Below are positions 23,252-30,502 of a DNA stretch of 64,000 nt, piece after piece. The DNA comes from Pontibacter mucosus. Lineage in GTDB: Bacteria > Bacteroidota > Bacteroidia > Cytophagales > Hymenobacteraceae. A program made the position numbers and the translations under genes. The stretch is taken from the NCBI RefSeq assembly GCF_003054055.1, contig NZ_QBKI01000011.1, positions 62,001 through 126,000 on the forward strand, in the 5' to 3' direction. The first letter of the stretch is position 1; each line of letters starts with the position of its first letter. The notes beneath the pieces were generated by a model, which saw nothing but the letters and a program-made list of their open reading frames with translations, was not told where the DNA came from and did no database searches.

Positions 23252-24557
23252 GCAGCTGGAAGCCTACGGCAAGCTAAAGGACAGCCAGATAAAAACGCTC
23301 GTCTACGGCGGGGCGGCAGGCGGGGGCAAATCCTGGCTGGGCTGTGAATGGCTCCTGCAGTGCTGCCACTACATTCCCGGCTCCCGCTGGTTCATTGGCC
23401 GGGAGGAGCTGAAGCGCATCCGGCAGTCCACCGTTATCACCTTCTACAAAGTTGCCAAATCCCACGGCTTCACTGATTTCTTTCTCAACGGGCAGGATAA
23501 CTTTATCGGCTTTGGCAACGGTAGCCGGATAGACTTGCTGGACCTGCGCTACATGCCCTCAGACCCTTTGTATGAGCGCTTCGGCTCGCTGGAGTACACC
23601 GGGGGGTGGATAGAGGAAGGCGGGGAGGTGGACTTTGGAGCCTATGACACGCTTAAAACCCGTATCGGCAGGCATCTGAATGCAGAGTTGAACCTGAAGC
23701 CTATTCTGCTGGTAACCTGCAACCCGAAAAAGAACTGGCTCTACACCGAAATATACCGCCCCTTTAAGGAGGGGAAGCTGCCCGAGCAAGTCGCCTTTAT
23801 ACAGGCGTATGTGCAGGACAACCCCTATATCACGCGGGACTACATTGAGCAGTTGGAGAACACCAAGGATAAGGCCAAAAAAGAGCGCCTGCTGTTCGGT
23901 AACTGGGAATATGATGATGACCCGGCAGCCCTGTGCGAGTACGATAAAATCACGGACCTGTTCAGCAACGACTTTGACACCCTGAAAGGTCAGAAGTATA
24001 TCACGGCAGACGTGGCCCGCCTGGGAAGCGATAAAATCTGTATCGGTCTTTGGGATGGCTGGCGCGTAAAGGTGAAGACCTTTGAGAAGCTGCGCATCAC
24101 CGAATCCTATGAGTATATCAAGCGCCTGCAGCAAGAAAACCAGGTGCCCCTTTCCCATGTGATTTGTGATGAGGACGGGGTGGGCGGTGGCCTGGTGGAC
24201 ATGCTCGGCTGCAAGGGTTTTATCAACAACTCCCGCGCCCTGCCTAACCCGAATGCGGCAGGCAACGAGCCGGAGAACTATGAGAACCTGCAGGCACAGT
24301 GTGCCTTCAGGCTGGCCGAGCGCATCAACTCAAACGGCTTATTCATAGAGAATGCCAGCCCGAAAGAGCAGGAAGAAATCACTGAAGAACTGGAAGTGCT
24401 CAAGCAGAAGCATGTGGACCGGGACGGCAAAAAGGGCATTGTGGGGAAGGAGGACGTGAAGAAGCTGATAGGCCGATCCCCGGATTACCGCGACATGCTG
24501 CTGATGCGGGAATGGTTCGCTCTGCAAAAAGAACGGGCAATGGACTTCGGCTGGTAA
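23232..24557 (+). CDS. terL: Terminase large subunit
   Basis: I start at ATG 23232 (MPSPTPKQLEAYG), 22 codons inside the longest frame; the upstream part only repeats TerS-coding DNA. The 441-residue motor has Walker A GGAAGGGKS at about residues 26-34, a Walker B region near EYTGGWIEEGGEVDF, the coupling segment LVTCNP, and a nuclease domain with DVARLGSDK near residue 257 and VICDEDGVGGG. It cuts concatemers and pumps DNA into the prohead. TerS overlaps its start. Confidence 0.95.
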   Translation: MPSPTPKQLEAYGKLKDSQIKTLVYGGAAGGGKSWLGCEWLLQCCHYIPGSRWFIGREELKRIRQSTVITFYKVAKSHGFTDFFLNGQDNFIGFGNGSRIDLLDLRYMPSDPLYERFGSLEYTGGWIEEGGEVDFGAYDTLKTRIGRHLNAELNLKPILLVTCNPKKNWLYTEIYRPFKEGKLPEQVAFIQAYVQDNPYITRDYIEQLENTKDKAKKERLLFGNWEYDDDPAALCEYDKITDLFSNDFDTLKGQKYITADVARLGSDKICIGLWDGWRVKVKTFEKLRITESYEYIKRLQQENQVPLSHVICDEDGVGGGLVDMLGCKGFINNSRALPNPNAAGNEPENYENLQAQCAFRLAERINSNGLFIENASPKEQEEITEELEVLKQKHVDRDGKKGIVGKEDVKKLIGRSPDYRDMLLMREWFALQKERAMDFGW

Positions 24558-24587
24558 CACCGGATACACGTAAAGCAAATAATTTCG

Positions 24588-24595
24588 TAACTTAG
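24588..24595 (+). promoter_or_regulatory. TAACTTAG promoter box upstream of portal
   Basis: TCG followed by TAACTTAG and then CCTAAACGC. The same downstream word follows the box at 52405. It leaves a leader of about 15 bases before the portal start, and no TTTG is seen at the -33 position. Confidence 0.45.
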
Positions 24596-24611
24596 CCTAA
24601 ACGCTATATAG

Positions 24612-26003
24612 ATGGGACTTCTCGATTCATTCTTCTCCGGCACGATTCAGAAACAGGTCAACGCCGAACTGAGCCGCTACAACCTGCAGGCGTTCCGCTT
24701 CCTGGCGGACGGCCAGCCCATTTACCTCGACGCCAAGGCCGAGAGCTACATCACCGAGGGCTACACGGCCATTGGCGCGGTGTACGAGTGCGTAAACCTG
24801 ATTCTAAAGAAGATTGCCTCCAGCCCGCCCATCATCTACGAAATCAAGGACGAGGCTAAGCGGCAGAAGTGGCACAACCTCTCCAAGTCCGACAGCATCG
24901 AGCAAAAGGCGCTGGCCCTGCAGCTCAAAGCGCAGGCCGTGGAGGAGGTGAGCCCGAAGGAGATACAGGAACTGCTTAACAAGCCCAACCCCCTGCAAGG
25001 CTACAAGGACTACATTAGGCAACTGGCAGGTTTCTATTTGCTCACAGGGGAAACAATGGCTTACAACGTGGGGCCGCTGGGGCAAAAGGATAAGATAGTG
25101 CATTCCTGGCCACTGCCTACCCACCTGGTAGACGTGATTTCGGGCGGCATGTTCGAGCCCATCAAAGAGTACATCTTCAAGTTCAGCACCGATAAAACCT
25201 ACGCCTTCCCGGCTTCCGACGTGGCCCGCATCCGTATGTTTAACCCGCTCTTCGATGTGCAGGGCTCGCAGCTTCGGGGCATGTCGCCTTTGCGGGCCTA
25301 CCTCAAGAAGCTGGCCCGCGCCAAGGCGGGGGATAAGGAGGTACTGAAGCAACTGCAGAACGGCGGGGCCTTTGGTATCCTCTCCCCGAAGAACGCGCAG
25401 GACACGCTCACACCGGCCCAAAAGGATGCCTTAAAGCAACGCCTGATAGATGCCAAGAACGCCAAAGACGACCTTGCCCGTATCTTCCCGGCCACCGTGG
25501 CGATGGACTGGCAGCAGATAGCCCTCAGTATTGCCGACCAGAAGCTGCTGGAACTCCTGCAGGCCACTGATGAGGACATATACCGCGCCTACGGTATTCC
25601 GCTGGTGTACCGCAGTACTGATGCCTCTACATTGAACAACGAGCAGCACGCTTCCCGCAAGCTCATTTACGATGCCGTGCAGCCCATTGCCGACGACCTC
25701 TCCGAGCTGCTGACTAAAATCATGTGCGAGCCGGTGAACAAGCGCCTGGGCAAGAAATACTACATCGAGCTGGATACCTCTTCTTTGCCGGAGATGCAGA
25801 ACGACATGAAGGCTATTTCAGAATGGCTGGAAAAGTCCCATGAGCTGACCATGAACGAAAAGCGCGAGGTGAAAGGCTGGGGCAGGCTGGAGGCCGAGAA
25901 CATGGACATCCCCTTAGTGCCCAAGAACCTGACCCGCGTGGATATGGTGCATCTGACCGATGATGCCTTTACCCAGGGCGTAGCGCAGGAAACACAACAG
26001 TAG
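24612..26003 (+). CDS. Portal protein (HK97 type)
   Basis: A 463-residue portal. The YTAIGAVYECVNLILKKIAS segment near residue 50, LAGFYLLTGETMAYNVGPL near 140 and the tail part YRAYGIPLVYRSTDASTLNN near 325 are characteristic of the HK97-type portal family. It forms the dodecameric channel at the capsid vertex through which TerL packages DNA. It is followed by a small gene and the minor head protein. Confidence 0.93.
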   Translation: MGLLDSFFSGTIQKQVNAELSRYNLQAFRFLADGQPIYLDAKAESYITEGYTAIGAVYECVNLILKKIASSPPIIYEIKDEAKRQKWHNLSKSDSIEQKALALQLKAQAVEEVSPKEIQELLNKPNPLQGYKDYIRQLAGFYLLTGETMAYNVGPLGQKDKIVHSWPLPTHLVDVISGGMFEPIKEYIFKFSTDKTYAFPASDVARIRMFNPLFDVQGSQLRGMSPLRAYLKKLARAKAGDKEVLKQLQNGGAFGILSPKNAQDTLTPAQKDALKQRLIDAKNAKDDLARIFPATVAMDWQQIALSIADQKLLELLQATDEDIYRAYGIPLVYRSTDASTLNNEQHASRKLIYDAVQPIADDLSELLTKIMCEPVNKRLGKKYYIELDTSSLPEMQNDMKAISEWLEKSHELTMNEKREVKGWGRLEAENMDIPLVPKNLTRVDMVHLTDDAFTQGVAQETQQ

Positions 26004-26022
26004 CCACTAACACACAAGCGAT

Positions 26023-26214
26023 ATGGCAACAGCGGAGAAAAAGTTTATTGTTCAGGTTGGCAGCAACCAAAGTAGTATCTCAAGCATAGAGGTGCCATCG
26101 GAGTTTCTGGATAAAGATGGGCTGCTGCGGTTGGATAAGTGGGCAAAAGCCGATATGCCAGTCATGCCGCGCACCACTAACAAACCTGTAAAAGCAGGAA
26201 GCACCAATGCTTAA
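26023..26214 (+). CDS. Hypothetical small head-region protein
   Basis: A 63-residue protein (FIVQVGSNQSSISSIEVPSE) between portal and minor head protein, overlapping the latter by 8 bp. No family recognised; its position suggests a structural or assembly role. Confidence 0.6.
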   Translation: MATAEKKFIVQVGSNQSSISSIEVPSEFLDKDGLLRLDKWAKADMPVMPRTTNKPVKAGSTNA

Positions 26215-27052
26215 CGAAGCCCAATTTGCCAAGGACTACGAGCGCCTGTTCAGAAGCTACGAACGGGCGGCTTACGTGGTGTTCAAGAAAGCCCTGGACG
26301 CGCAGTGCAAGGCCGTGGCTACCTATGCCGAAGCCAACGGGGTAGGCCTGACCGCTGCCATCCTTCCGGCACTCATTGACCGCAGCATCATGGAACGGGC
26401 CTATATCGAAGCCTACACGCTCATAGCCCAAAAGCACGCCCGGAACTACTCCCGCCTCTTAGACAGGCTCACCAAGCCCGGCAAAAGCGGCATAGCGCCG
26501 CTTGAAACAAAGCTCATCGGGTTCTCCTCTGAATGGTGGCGGCGCGTGATGGAGCAGTTCTTCAGAACCGAGGCGGCTGGCAGGGTAACCGAGGTAGACG
26601 ACACCACCAAGAAGCGCATACAGGTGCTCTTAGCCGAGGCCCAGGAGCAGAACCTGACCACTACGCGGCTGGCAAGGTATCTGAGGGAGAAACTGCAGGA
26701 TGCCCGCTTTAACGCGACCAGGGCCATGATGATAGCCCGGACTGAAAGTACAACAGGCGCGAACGTCGCTGCTAACATGGTTGCTGAGGAAGCCGATTTT
26801 GTGCTGCTTAAGAAGTGGAATGCGGCGCTGGACAACCGGACCCGCAACAGCCATAGGGTAGTAGGCAAGGCCGAGCCGATAGCGCTGGAGGGGCTGTTTG
26901 AAGTGCCTTCGCCCAAAGGGGCAGGCGTAGAGTATGCCCGCTATCCGGGAGATACTTCGCTATCAGCAGGCAATTGCGTGAACTGTAGGTGCGTGGTGTC
27001 GCATGTGCCCGCTTTAGATGCCGACGGCTTGCCTATCCCCAAGCCCCGGTAA
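26207..27052 (+). CDS. Minor head protein (SPP1 gp7/Mu F-like)
   Basis: A 281-residue protein with the hallmark C-terminal module of the phage Mu F/SPP1 gp7 family: MMIARTESTTGANVAA, then KKWNAALDNRTRNSHRVV and finally the cysteine cluster NCVNCRC. These proteins bind the portal and enter the head, assisting DNA ejection or assembly. The N-terminal two-thirds are helical. A terminator-like hairpin for the opposite strand follows. Confidence 0.9.
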   Translation: MLNEAQFAKDYERLFRSYERAAYVVFKKALDAQCKAVATYAEANGVGLTAAILPALIDRSIMERAYIEAYTLIAQKHARNYSRLLDRLTKPGKSGIAPLETKLIGFSSEWWRRVMEQFFRTEAAGRVTEVDDTTKKRIQVLLAEAQEQNLTTTRLARYLREKLQDARFNATRAMMIARTESTTGANVAANMVAEEADFVLLKKWNAALDNRTRNSHRVVGKAEPIALEGLFEVPSPKGAGVEYARYPGDTSLSAGNCVNCRCVVSHVPALDADGLPIPKPR

Positions 27053-27082
27053 AAAGAAAGCCCGCCGGGTGAGGAGCGGGCT
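27051..27082 (-). terminator. Intrinsic terminator for the leftward accessory operon
   Basis: AGCCCGC and GCGGGCT form a 7-bp stem around a 10-base loop (27059-27082). On the minus strand it is followed by TTCTTTTT, giving a good intrinsic terminator. On the plus strand there is no T run, so transcription of the head genes may pass. Confidence 0.7.
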
Positions 27083-27104
27083 GCAAGGGGAGTATGGTGG
27101 TAGG

Positions 27105-27221
27105 AGGATAGGTAGGAGTCGAACCTACACGGCGGGCGCTACCTAGATTAGCTTTAATGGGGAGCTACCCCAAACCCCGCACCAGCTTCTGGCACCGCTT
27201 CCATTTACGGTATACTATCCT
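27105..27221 (-). ncRNA. tRNA-like element, 117 nt, atypical
   Basis: On the minus strand the ends pair as a 7-bp acceptor stem (AGGATAG with CTATCCT). Directly stacked on it is a canonical T-arm, GTAGG-TTCGACT-CCTAC. A D-like arm (ACCG/CGGT with GG in the loop) lies at 27194-27211. The middle is about 40 nt too long and shows no clear anticodon arm; GCGGG/CCCGC (27132-27136 with 27176-27180) closes an extra stem. A 4-bp hairpin at 27138-27152 has a 7-nt loop with CTA after a T. It may be an unusual tRNA, a decayed one, or a structured 3' end of the operon mRNA. Confidence 0.5.
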
Positions 27222-27235
27222 CGTGTTGGTTAGTG

Positions 27236-27625
27236 CTATCTGATGCTTTTAAGCTGGATAGTGGCAGAAAAGGTTCTATGTTTCGGTTTCGGCGGCAAAG
27301 ACAGTTTCAGCACCCGCCTATTATTCCGCTTCACCCGCTTTAGATTTACCCTCCGTTTCGGGGTGGTGTCCTTCAACGCACTCAGAATACCTGTGCCGCT
27401 GAAAATTACCCCGCCCGCTTCAAACTCTACATCAAAGCCAGGAGAGGGCACAGGTTCAAAGAACGGGCTTACATCATAATCGGCATTCGACAGCAGGCCA
27501 TCCATTGTGATAGTGCCGCCTCTTGTAAACTCTCCGGCTTGCTTGTTGTGCTGCAGCTCGTTTACATCGAAGCCGTTTGCCAGGCCGATGTTTTTGCCGC
27601 CTAAGTTTAGTATCAGGTCTTTCAT
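27236..27625 (-). CDS. Hypothetical protein, last gene of the leftward operon
   Basis: A 129-residue, beta-rich protein (LILNLGGKNIGLANGFDVNE at the start, a basic C terminus with KRRVNLKRVKRNNRR). No family recognised. It ends 14 bp from the tRNA-like element. Confidence 0.62.
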   Translation of the reverse strand: MKDLILNLGGKNIGLANGFDVNELQHNKQAGEFTRGGTITMDGLLSNADYDVSPFFEPVPSPGFDVEFEAGGVIFSGTGILSALKDTTPKRRVNLKRVKRNNRRVLKLSLPPKPKHRTFSATIQLKSIR

Positions 27626-27631
27626 GTTGCT

Positions 27632-27829
27632 TTAGTCTTTCGGGTCAGTGATGATAGCGTAATGCGTGAAGTCTTGCAGCGTCGGGTAGGTGAATCCGTC
27701 CCACGGCTCTATCACTACCTCATTGCCTGTGCTTATCCTGCCTATAAACTTCTGCCTCTCAGCATCCATTACAAGAACCTCTGTATTAGGTGGTAGTGCT
27801 GTGTTTTCAGTTATCTTTATCCAGTTCAT
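27632..27829 (-). CDS. Small DUF551-like protein (copy 1)
   Basis: A 65-residue protein: MNWIKITENTALPPNTEVLV at the start and DFTHYAIITDP at the end. The W-x2-I start, VLV-x-D strand and FTHY end recall the DUF551 phage family. The protein at 28871-29065 has the same frame of residues, so the operon holds two diverged copies. Function of the family is unknown. Overlaps the upstream gene by 4 bp. Confidence 0.68.
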   Translation of the reverse strand: MNWIKITENTALPPNTEVLVMDAERQKFIGRISTGNEVVIEPWDGFTYPTLQDFTHYAIITDPKD

Positions 27830-28140
27830 AGGTTTATTCTTGATCCCTTTAGTTTTAGCACCCGCTCCAAAAACTCTTTCACGCTGTAGTCATAGTTGTA
27901 CGGATCTCTGATAGCCTCAGCCGCACAGTACAGGGCGTTAGCATTAGGCAGTTCACCTATCTCTTCAAAGGCTCTGGCTTTGGCGTAGTCGATGGTAATC
28001 TCATACTCGTTCCTTCCTTCTGCAATACGAATCGTTTGGAGTTGCAAAAGTTCAGGCTTGGTTTCCTTAAGCCAGGTGAGCAAGCCTGTCCAGCTTGCAA
28101 AATGCTTTGGGAGTTGGTTGAAGTGCTTTAATGTGTTCAT
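27826..28140 (-). CDS. Hypothetical protein
   Basis: A 104-residue alpha/beta protein (FNQLPKHFASWTGLLTWLKE at the N terminus, EYEITIDYAKARAFEEIGEL in the middle). No family recognised. Within the leftward operon. Confidence 0.62.
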   Translation of the reverse strand: MNTLKHFNQLPKHFASWTGLLTWLKETKPELLQLQTIRIAEGRNEYEITIDYAKARAFEEIGELPNANALYCAAEAIRDPYNYDYSVKEFLERVLKLKGSRINL

Positions 28141-28162
28141 ATCCCTAAGTTATACTTTCTTT

Positions 28163-28378
28163 TTAATCACTCCATGTCTTGCTGATCTTCATAAGCTCCT
28201 TTTGGGCAGCCATGTAATAGTCAGCATACTTGAAAGAACACTTCCTGCCGTAAGCCAGTACCAGATTGGATAACTGCGCGTAGTGCCGAGGATTGTTCTT
28301 TTGGTTCCTGATGCACCTAAGCACAAAGTCGTGATCCAAGTGGATGCTCATGTGTTTAGCCATTAGCTTTATTGCCAT
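28163..28378 (-). CDS. Hypothetical helical protein
   Basis: A 71-residue basic helical protein (MAIKLMAKHMSIHLDHDFVL). Its start overlaps the end of the next upstream gene by about 20 bp. No family recognised. Confidence 0.55.
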   Translation of the reverse strand: MAIKLMAKHMSIHLDHDFVLRCIRNQKNNPRHYAQLSNLVLAYGRKCSFKYADYYMAAQKELMKISKTWSD

Positions 28379-28571
28379 TCAAGATAGCTTCTCCTTTACC
28401 CATTCTGTAGCCTTTCCGAAAAAGGCTTTTTAATTCATCCTGACACAGTATTCCAACGGCGTACTTTTGGCTTAAGGTATCATCCTCAGCAAGTTTCCCT
28501 AAATGAGCTATGATGTTGTTAAGCACCGATTCAGTGAGTTTGTCTAATTCTCTTTCGTTGATAGTATCCAT
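28356..28571 (-). CDS. Hypothetical acidic helical protein
   Basis: I start at the ATG complementary to 28569-28571 (MDTINERELDKLTESVL) instead of a TTG eight codons upstream. The 71-residue product is helical. No family recognised. Upstream bases contain an AAGTATA word, one of few in the prophage. Confidence 0.58.
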   Translation of the reverse strand: MDTINERELDKLTESVLNNIIAHLGKLAEDDTLSQKYAVGILCQDELKSLFRKGYRMGKGEAILNGNKANG

Positions 28572-28638
28572 TGCTTGTCGGTTAGTGTGTTGCAAGTATA
28601 AGGGCGGCTTTGAGGCGGGTTAGCATGGGTGTTAGGGG

Positions 28639-28866
28639 TTAGAGGGTGAACCACCAAATAGCGGCTTTGATTAACAGGTATACAGGTATAGCCACACAGC
28701 CAGCATACAGGCTTACACAGTACAGGGCACCGAATGTGCTGTAGTCCTCTTTGAAGTACTTCCAGCGCAGGTTAGCATCTGATACAGCAAAATGGATTGC
28801 AGTAGCCAGCCAAAGCGCAGCCGTTAGCACAACCCAAAACACCAATACTTTCAATTGCCATTCCAT
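28639..28866 (-). CDS. Small membrane protein, two spans
   Basis: A 75-residue protein with hydrophobic segments at about residues 5-27 (VFWVVLTAALWLATAIHF) and 46-70. Probably in the inner membrane. Lies 4 bp after the DUF551-like gene copy 2 in the leftward operon. Function unknown. Confidence 0.65.
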   Translation of the reverse strand: MEWQLKVLVFWVVLTAALWLATAIHFAVSDANLRWKYFKEDYSTFGALYCVSLYAGCVAIPVYLLIKAAIWWFTL

Positions 28867-28870
28867 ATCC

Positions 28871-29065
28871 TTATTCCGTTGGAGGTGTGATTAAACAGTA
28901 GTGGGTGAAGATGCGAAGTACAAGCGCTATCCCTTCCGTTCGCACCTCGTTGTCTTTTCGGACTTCAGCAGACCAATACTTATCTGGGCTGTCTACCCTG
29001 TCTACCAGCAGCACCTTTGTGCCAATCTTGAGCTTGGTTTCGGGTGTGATGGGTTGCCAGATCAT
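28871..29065 (-). CDS. Small DUF551-like protein (copy 2)
   Basis: A 64-residue protein: MIWQPITPETKLKIGTKVLL at the start, IFTHYCLITPP at the end, matching the layout of the protein at 27632-27829. Both keep W3, I6, T8, the V-L-x-x-D strand and FTHY-x-x-IT. Family function unknown. The start codon overlaps the upstream stop in an ATGA junction. Confidence 0.68.
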   Translation of the reverse strand: MIWQPITPETKLKIGTKVLLVDRVDSPDKYWSAEVRKDNEVRTEGIALVLRIFTHYCLITPPTE

Positions 29066-29238
29066 ATCACAACACCTAAATACTTAGACAAAGGCCGGTA
29101 CAACTCACCAACCCACCAACCGCAAAGCATTCCCTTCTGCCAAGCATTATCCATAAAGAGATCTAGCAAGTGCCCCAGAAGGGCAGCACATAAGGCCAGC
29201 AAGAATACCAGCAGGAATACACGAATAAAATCTTTCAT
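29062..29238 (-). CDS. 58-residue membrane protein
   Basis: Runs from the ATG complementary to 29236-29238 to the stop at 29062-29064. It begins MKDFIRVFLLVFLLALCAAL, one strong span that could also be a signal anchor, followed by a tryptophan-rich end (GWWVGELYRPL). It is coupled to the downstream DUF551-like gene by ATGA. Function unknown. Confidence 0.62.
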   Translation of the reverse strand: MKDFIRVFLLVFLLALCAALLGHLLDLFMDNAWQKGMLCGWWVGELYRPLSKYLGVVI

Positions 29239-29249
29239 ATGATTGCTGA

Positions 29250-29432
29250 TTATGTAAGCTTATGAATAGTGTGATAGCTGCCCAGAGAACCAAAAACAGC
29301 ACAAGCCATTTTAAAATAATCCCACCCTGCAAAGGTACCGGTATTAATCTTTACAATCAGTATAGCCAAAGCTACCAGACTTACTATTAACCCGAAGAAA
29401 GCCCAGATAAAAGCGCGTGTTTCCCGGTTCAT
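29250..29432 (-). CDS. 60-residue membrane protein
   Basis: Hydrophobic from about residue 8 to 30 (AFFGLIVSLVALAILIV) and again near 40-52. ATGA junction with the upstream gene. One of three or more small membrane proteins in this operon. Function unknown. Confidence 0.62.
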   Translation of the reverse strand: MNRETRAFIWAFFGLIVSLVALAILIVKINTGTFAGWDYFKMACAVFGSLGSYHTIHKLT

Positions 29433-29608
29433 CTCCCTGCCTCCTCTTCCTTTACATACTTCTTAACGAACCCCTGTTTCTTCATTTCCATCTCTTCAAT
29501 TTTATCATCTACGGCATAGCGGGTGAACTTCTGCACATCTATCGTGTGCTCTTGGAAATACTCCATTTGCCGCTCCTGGAAGTAAATCGTCTTTTGGTTG
29601 TGCTTCAT
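29429..29608 (-). CDS. 59-residue charged helical protein, first gene of the leftward operon
   Basis: Runs from the ATG complementary to 29606-29608 (MKHNQKTIYFQERQMEYF) to a stop overlapping the next start. The product is a single charged helix, possibly a coiled coil. It follows the leftward promoter box at 29657-29664. Function unknown. Confidence 0.62.
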   Translation of the reverse strand: MKHNQKTIYFQERQMEYFQEHTIDVQKFTRYAVDDKIEEMEMKKQGFVKKYVKEEEAGR

Positions 29609-29656
29609 TATGGAAAGCCGCCCTATGGCTGGTGTGGGTGAATGAATTAGAACACT

Positions 29657-29664
29657 CTAATATA
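29657..29664 (-). promoter_or_regulatory. TATATTAG promoter box for the leftward operon
   Basis: On the minus strand, CCG followed by TATATTAG and AGTGTTCT. The same CCGTATATTAG occurs at 47161-47171 (where TGTTCT also follows) and 21329-21339 on the plus strand. It lies 49 bp before the first gene of the leftward operon. Confidence 0.55.
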
Positions 29665-29776
29665 CGGATAATTCAGGTAATAAACTGATATAAGTTGCAA
29701 AATAATCCTAATCGCTGATTACGTGTATGCTGTGTTATGGGATTGCGTATTTTTATACAAACCGTAGCACGCGCAC

Positions 29777-30502
29777 ATGAAAGGCAGATTACAGACAAAG
29801 GATTTTGTCGGCAGCGTCAAAGACGTGGACATGCAAAAAAATATCGTCACGGGCTACCTCTCCGTGTTCGGTAACGTGGATCATGACAACGACATCACCG
29901 AAAAGGGAGCCTTTGCCAAGTCCATCAGGGAGCGGGGGCCGGAGGGCAAGAACAACATCGTGTTCATGAACTACCACAAGTGGGATGAGATACACGCCAA
30001 GTTCCAGGTGCTACGGGAGGATAACGAGGGGCTATACTTTGAGACAAAGCTGAATCCTGAAATCTCCTATTCCCGCAACACCCTGCACCTCTACAATGAC
30101 GGCGTTTTAGACCAGCACAGCTACGGCTGGATAACGGTGCGCGATGAGGTGAAGAACGGCGTGCGCCACTTGCAGGAGTGCTACCTGATGGAGGGCTCCA
30201 ATGTGTATTTCGGAGCCAATGAACAGACGCGCTTTACCGGCTTTAAATCCCTTACTCCTTTGCAGGTGCAATCCAAAATCGAGCGGATGCAGAACGTGCT
30301 CCGCAACGGCAACCTGACAGACGAGGGCTTTATTGGCCTGGAAATCGGACTTAAACAACTTGAAGCCTACATACTGGATATGCAGACTGCACCCATTAAC
30401 GAGCTGCCGCCCAACAGCACAGCCCTTGTTAACGCGCCGCAGGATTCCAAAGACGATGAGGCCACCCTTAACCTACTCAAGAACTTTTCAATCCTGAACT
30501 AA
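29777..30502 (+). CDS. HK97-type prohead protease
   Basis: A 241-residue serine protease that cleaves scaffold and capsid N termini during head maturation. IVTGYLSVFGNVDHDND near the start, FMNYHKW with the likely catalytic His near residue 65 and DQHSYGW with the Ser near 115 fit the HK97 prohead protease family. Its stop overlaps the capsid start (TAATG). A possible -7-like box, TATTTTTA, lies at about 29748. Confidence 0.9.
   Translation: MKGRLQTKDFVGSVKDVDMQKNIVTGYLSVFGNVDHDNDITEKGAFAKSIRERGPEGKNNIVFMNYHKWDEIHAKFQVLREDNEGLYFETKLNPEISYSRNTLHLYNDGVLDQHSYGWITVRDEVKNGVRHLQECYLMEGSNVYFGANEQTRFTGFKSLTPLQVQSKIERMQNVLRNGNLTDEGFIGLEIGLKQLEAYILDMQTAPINELPPNSTALVNAPQDSKDDEATLNLLKNFSILN

Noticed and set aside
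27105..27221. tmRNA as explanation for the tRNA-like element
   Set aside because: It is far too short, has no tag reading frame, and a D-like arm is present.
29147..29332. Leftward 61-codon hydrophobic frame
   Set aside because: It overlaps two better-supported membrane-protein genes (29062-29238 and 29250-29432) that have ATGA junctions with neighbours.
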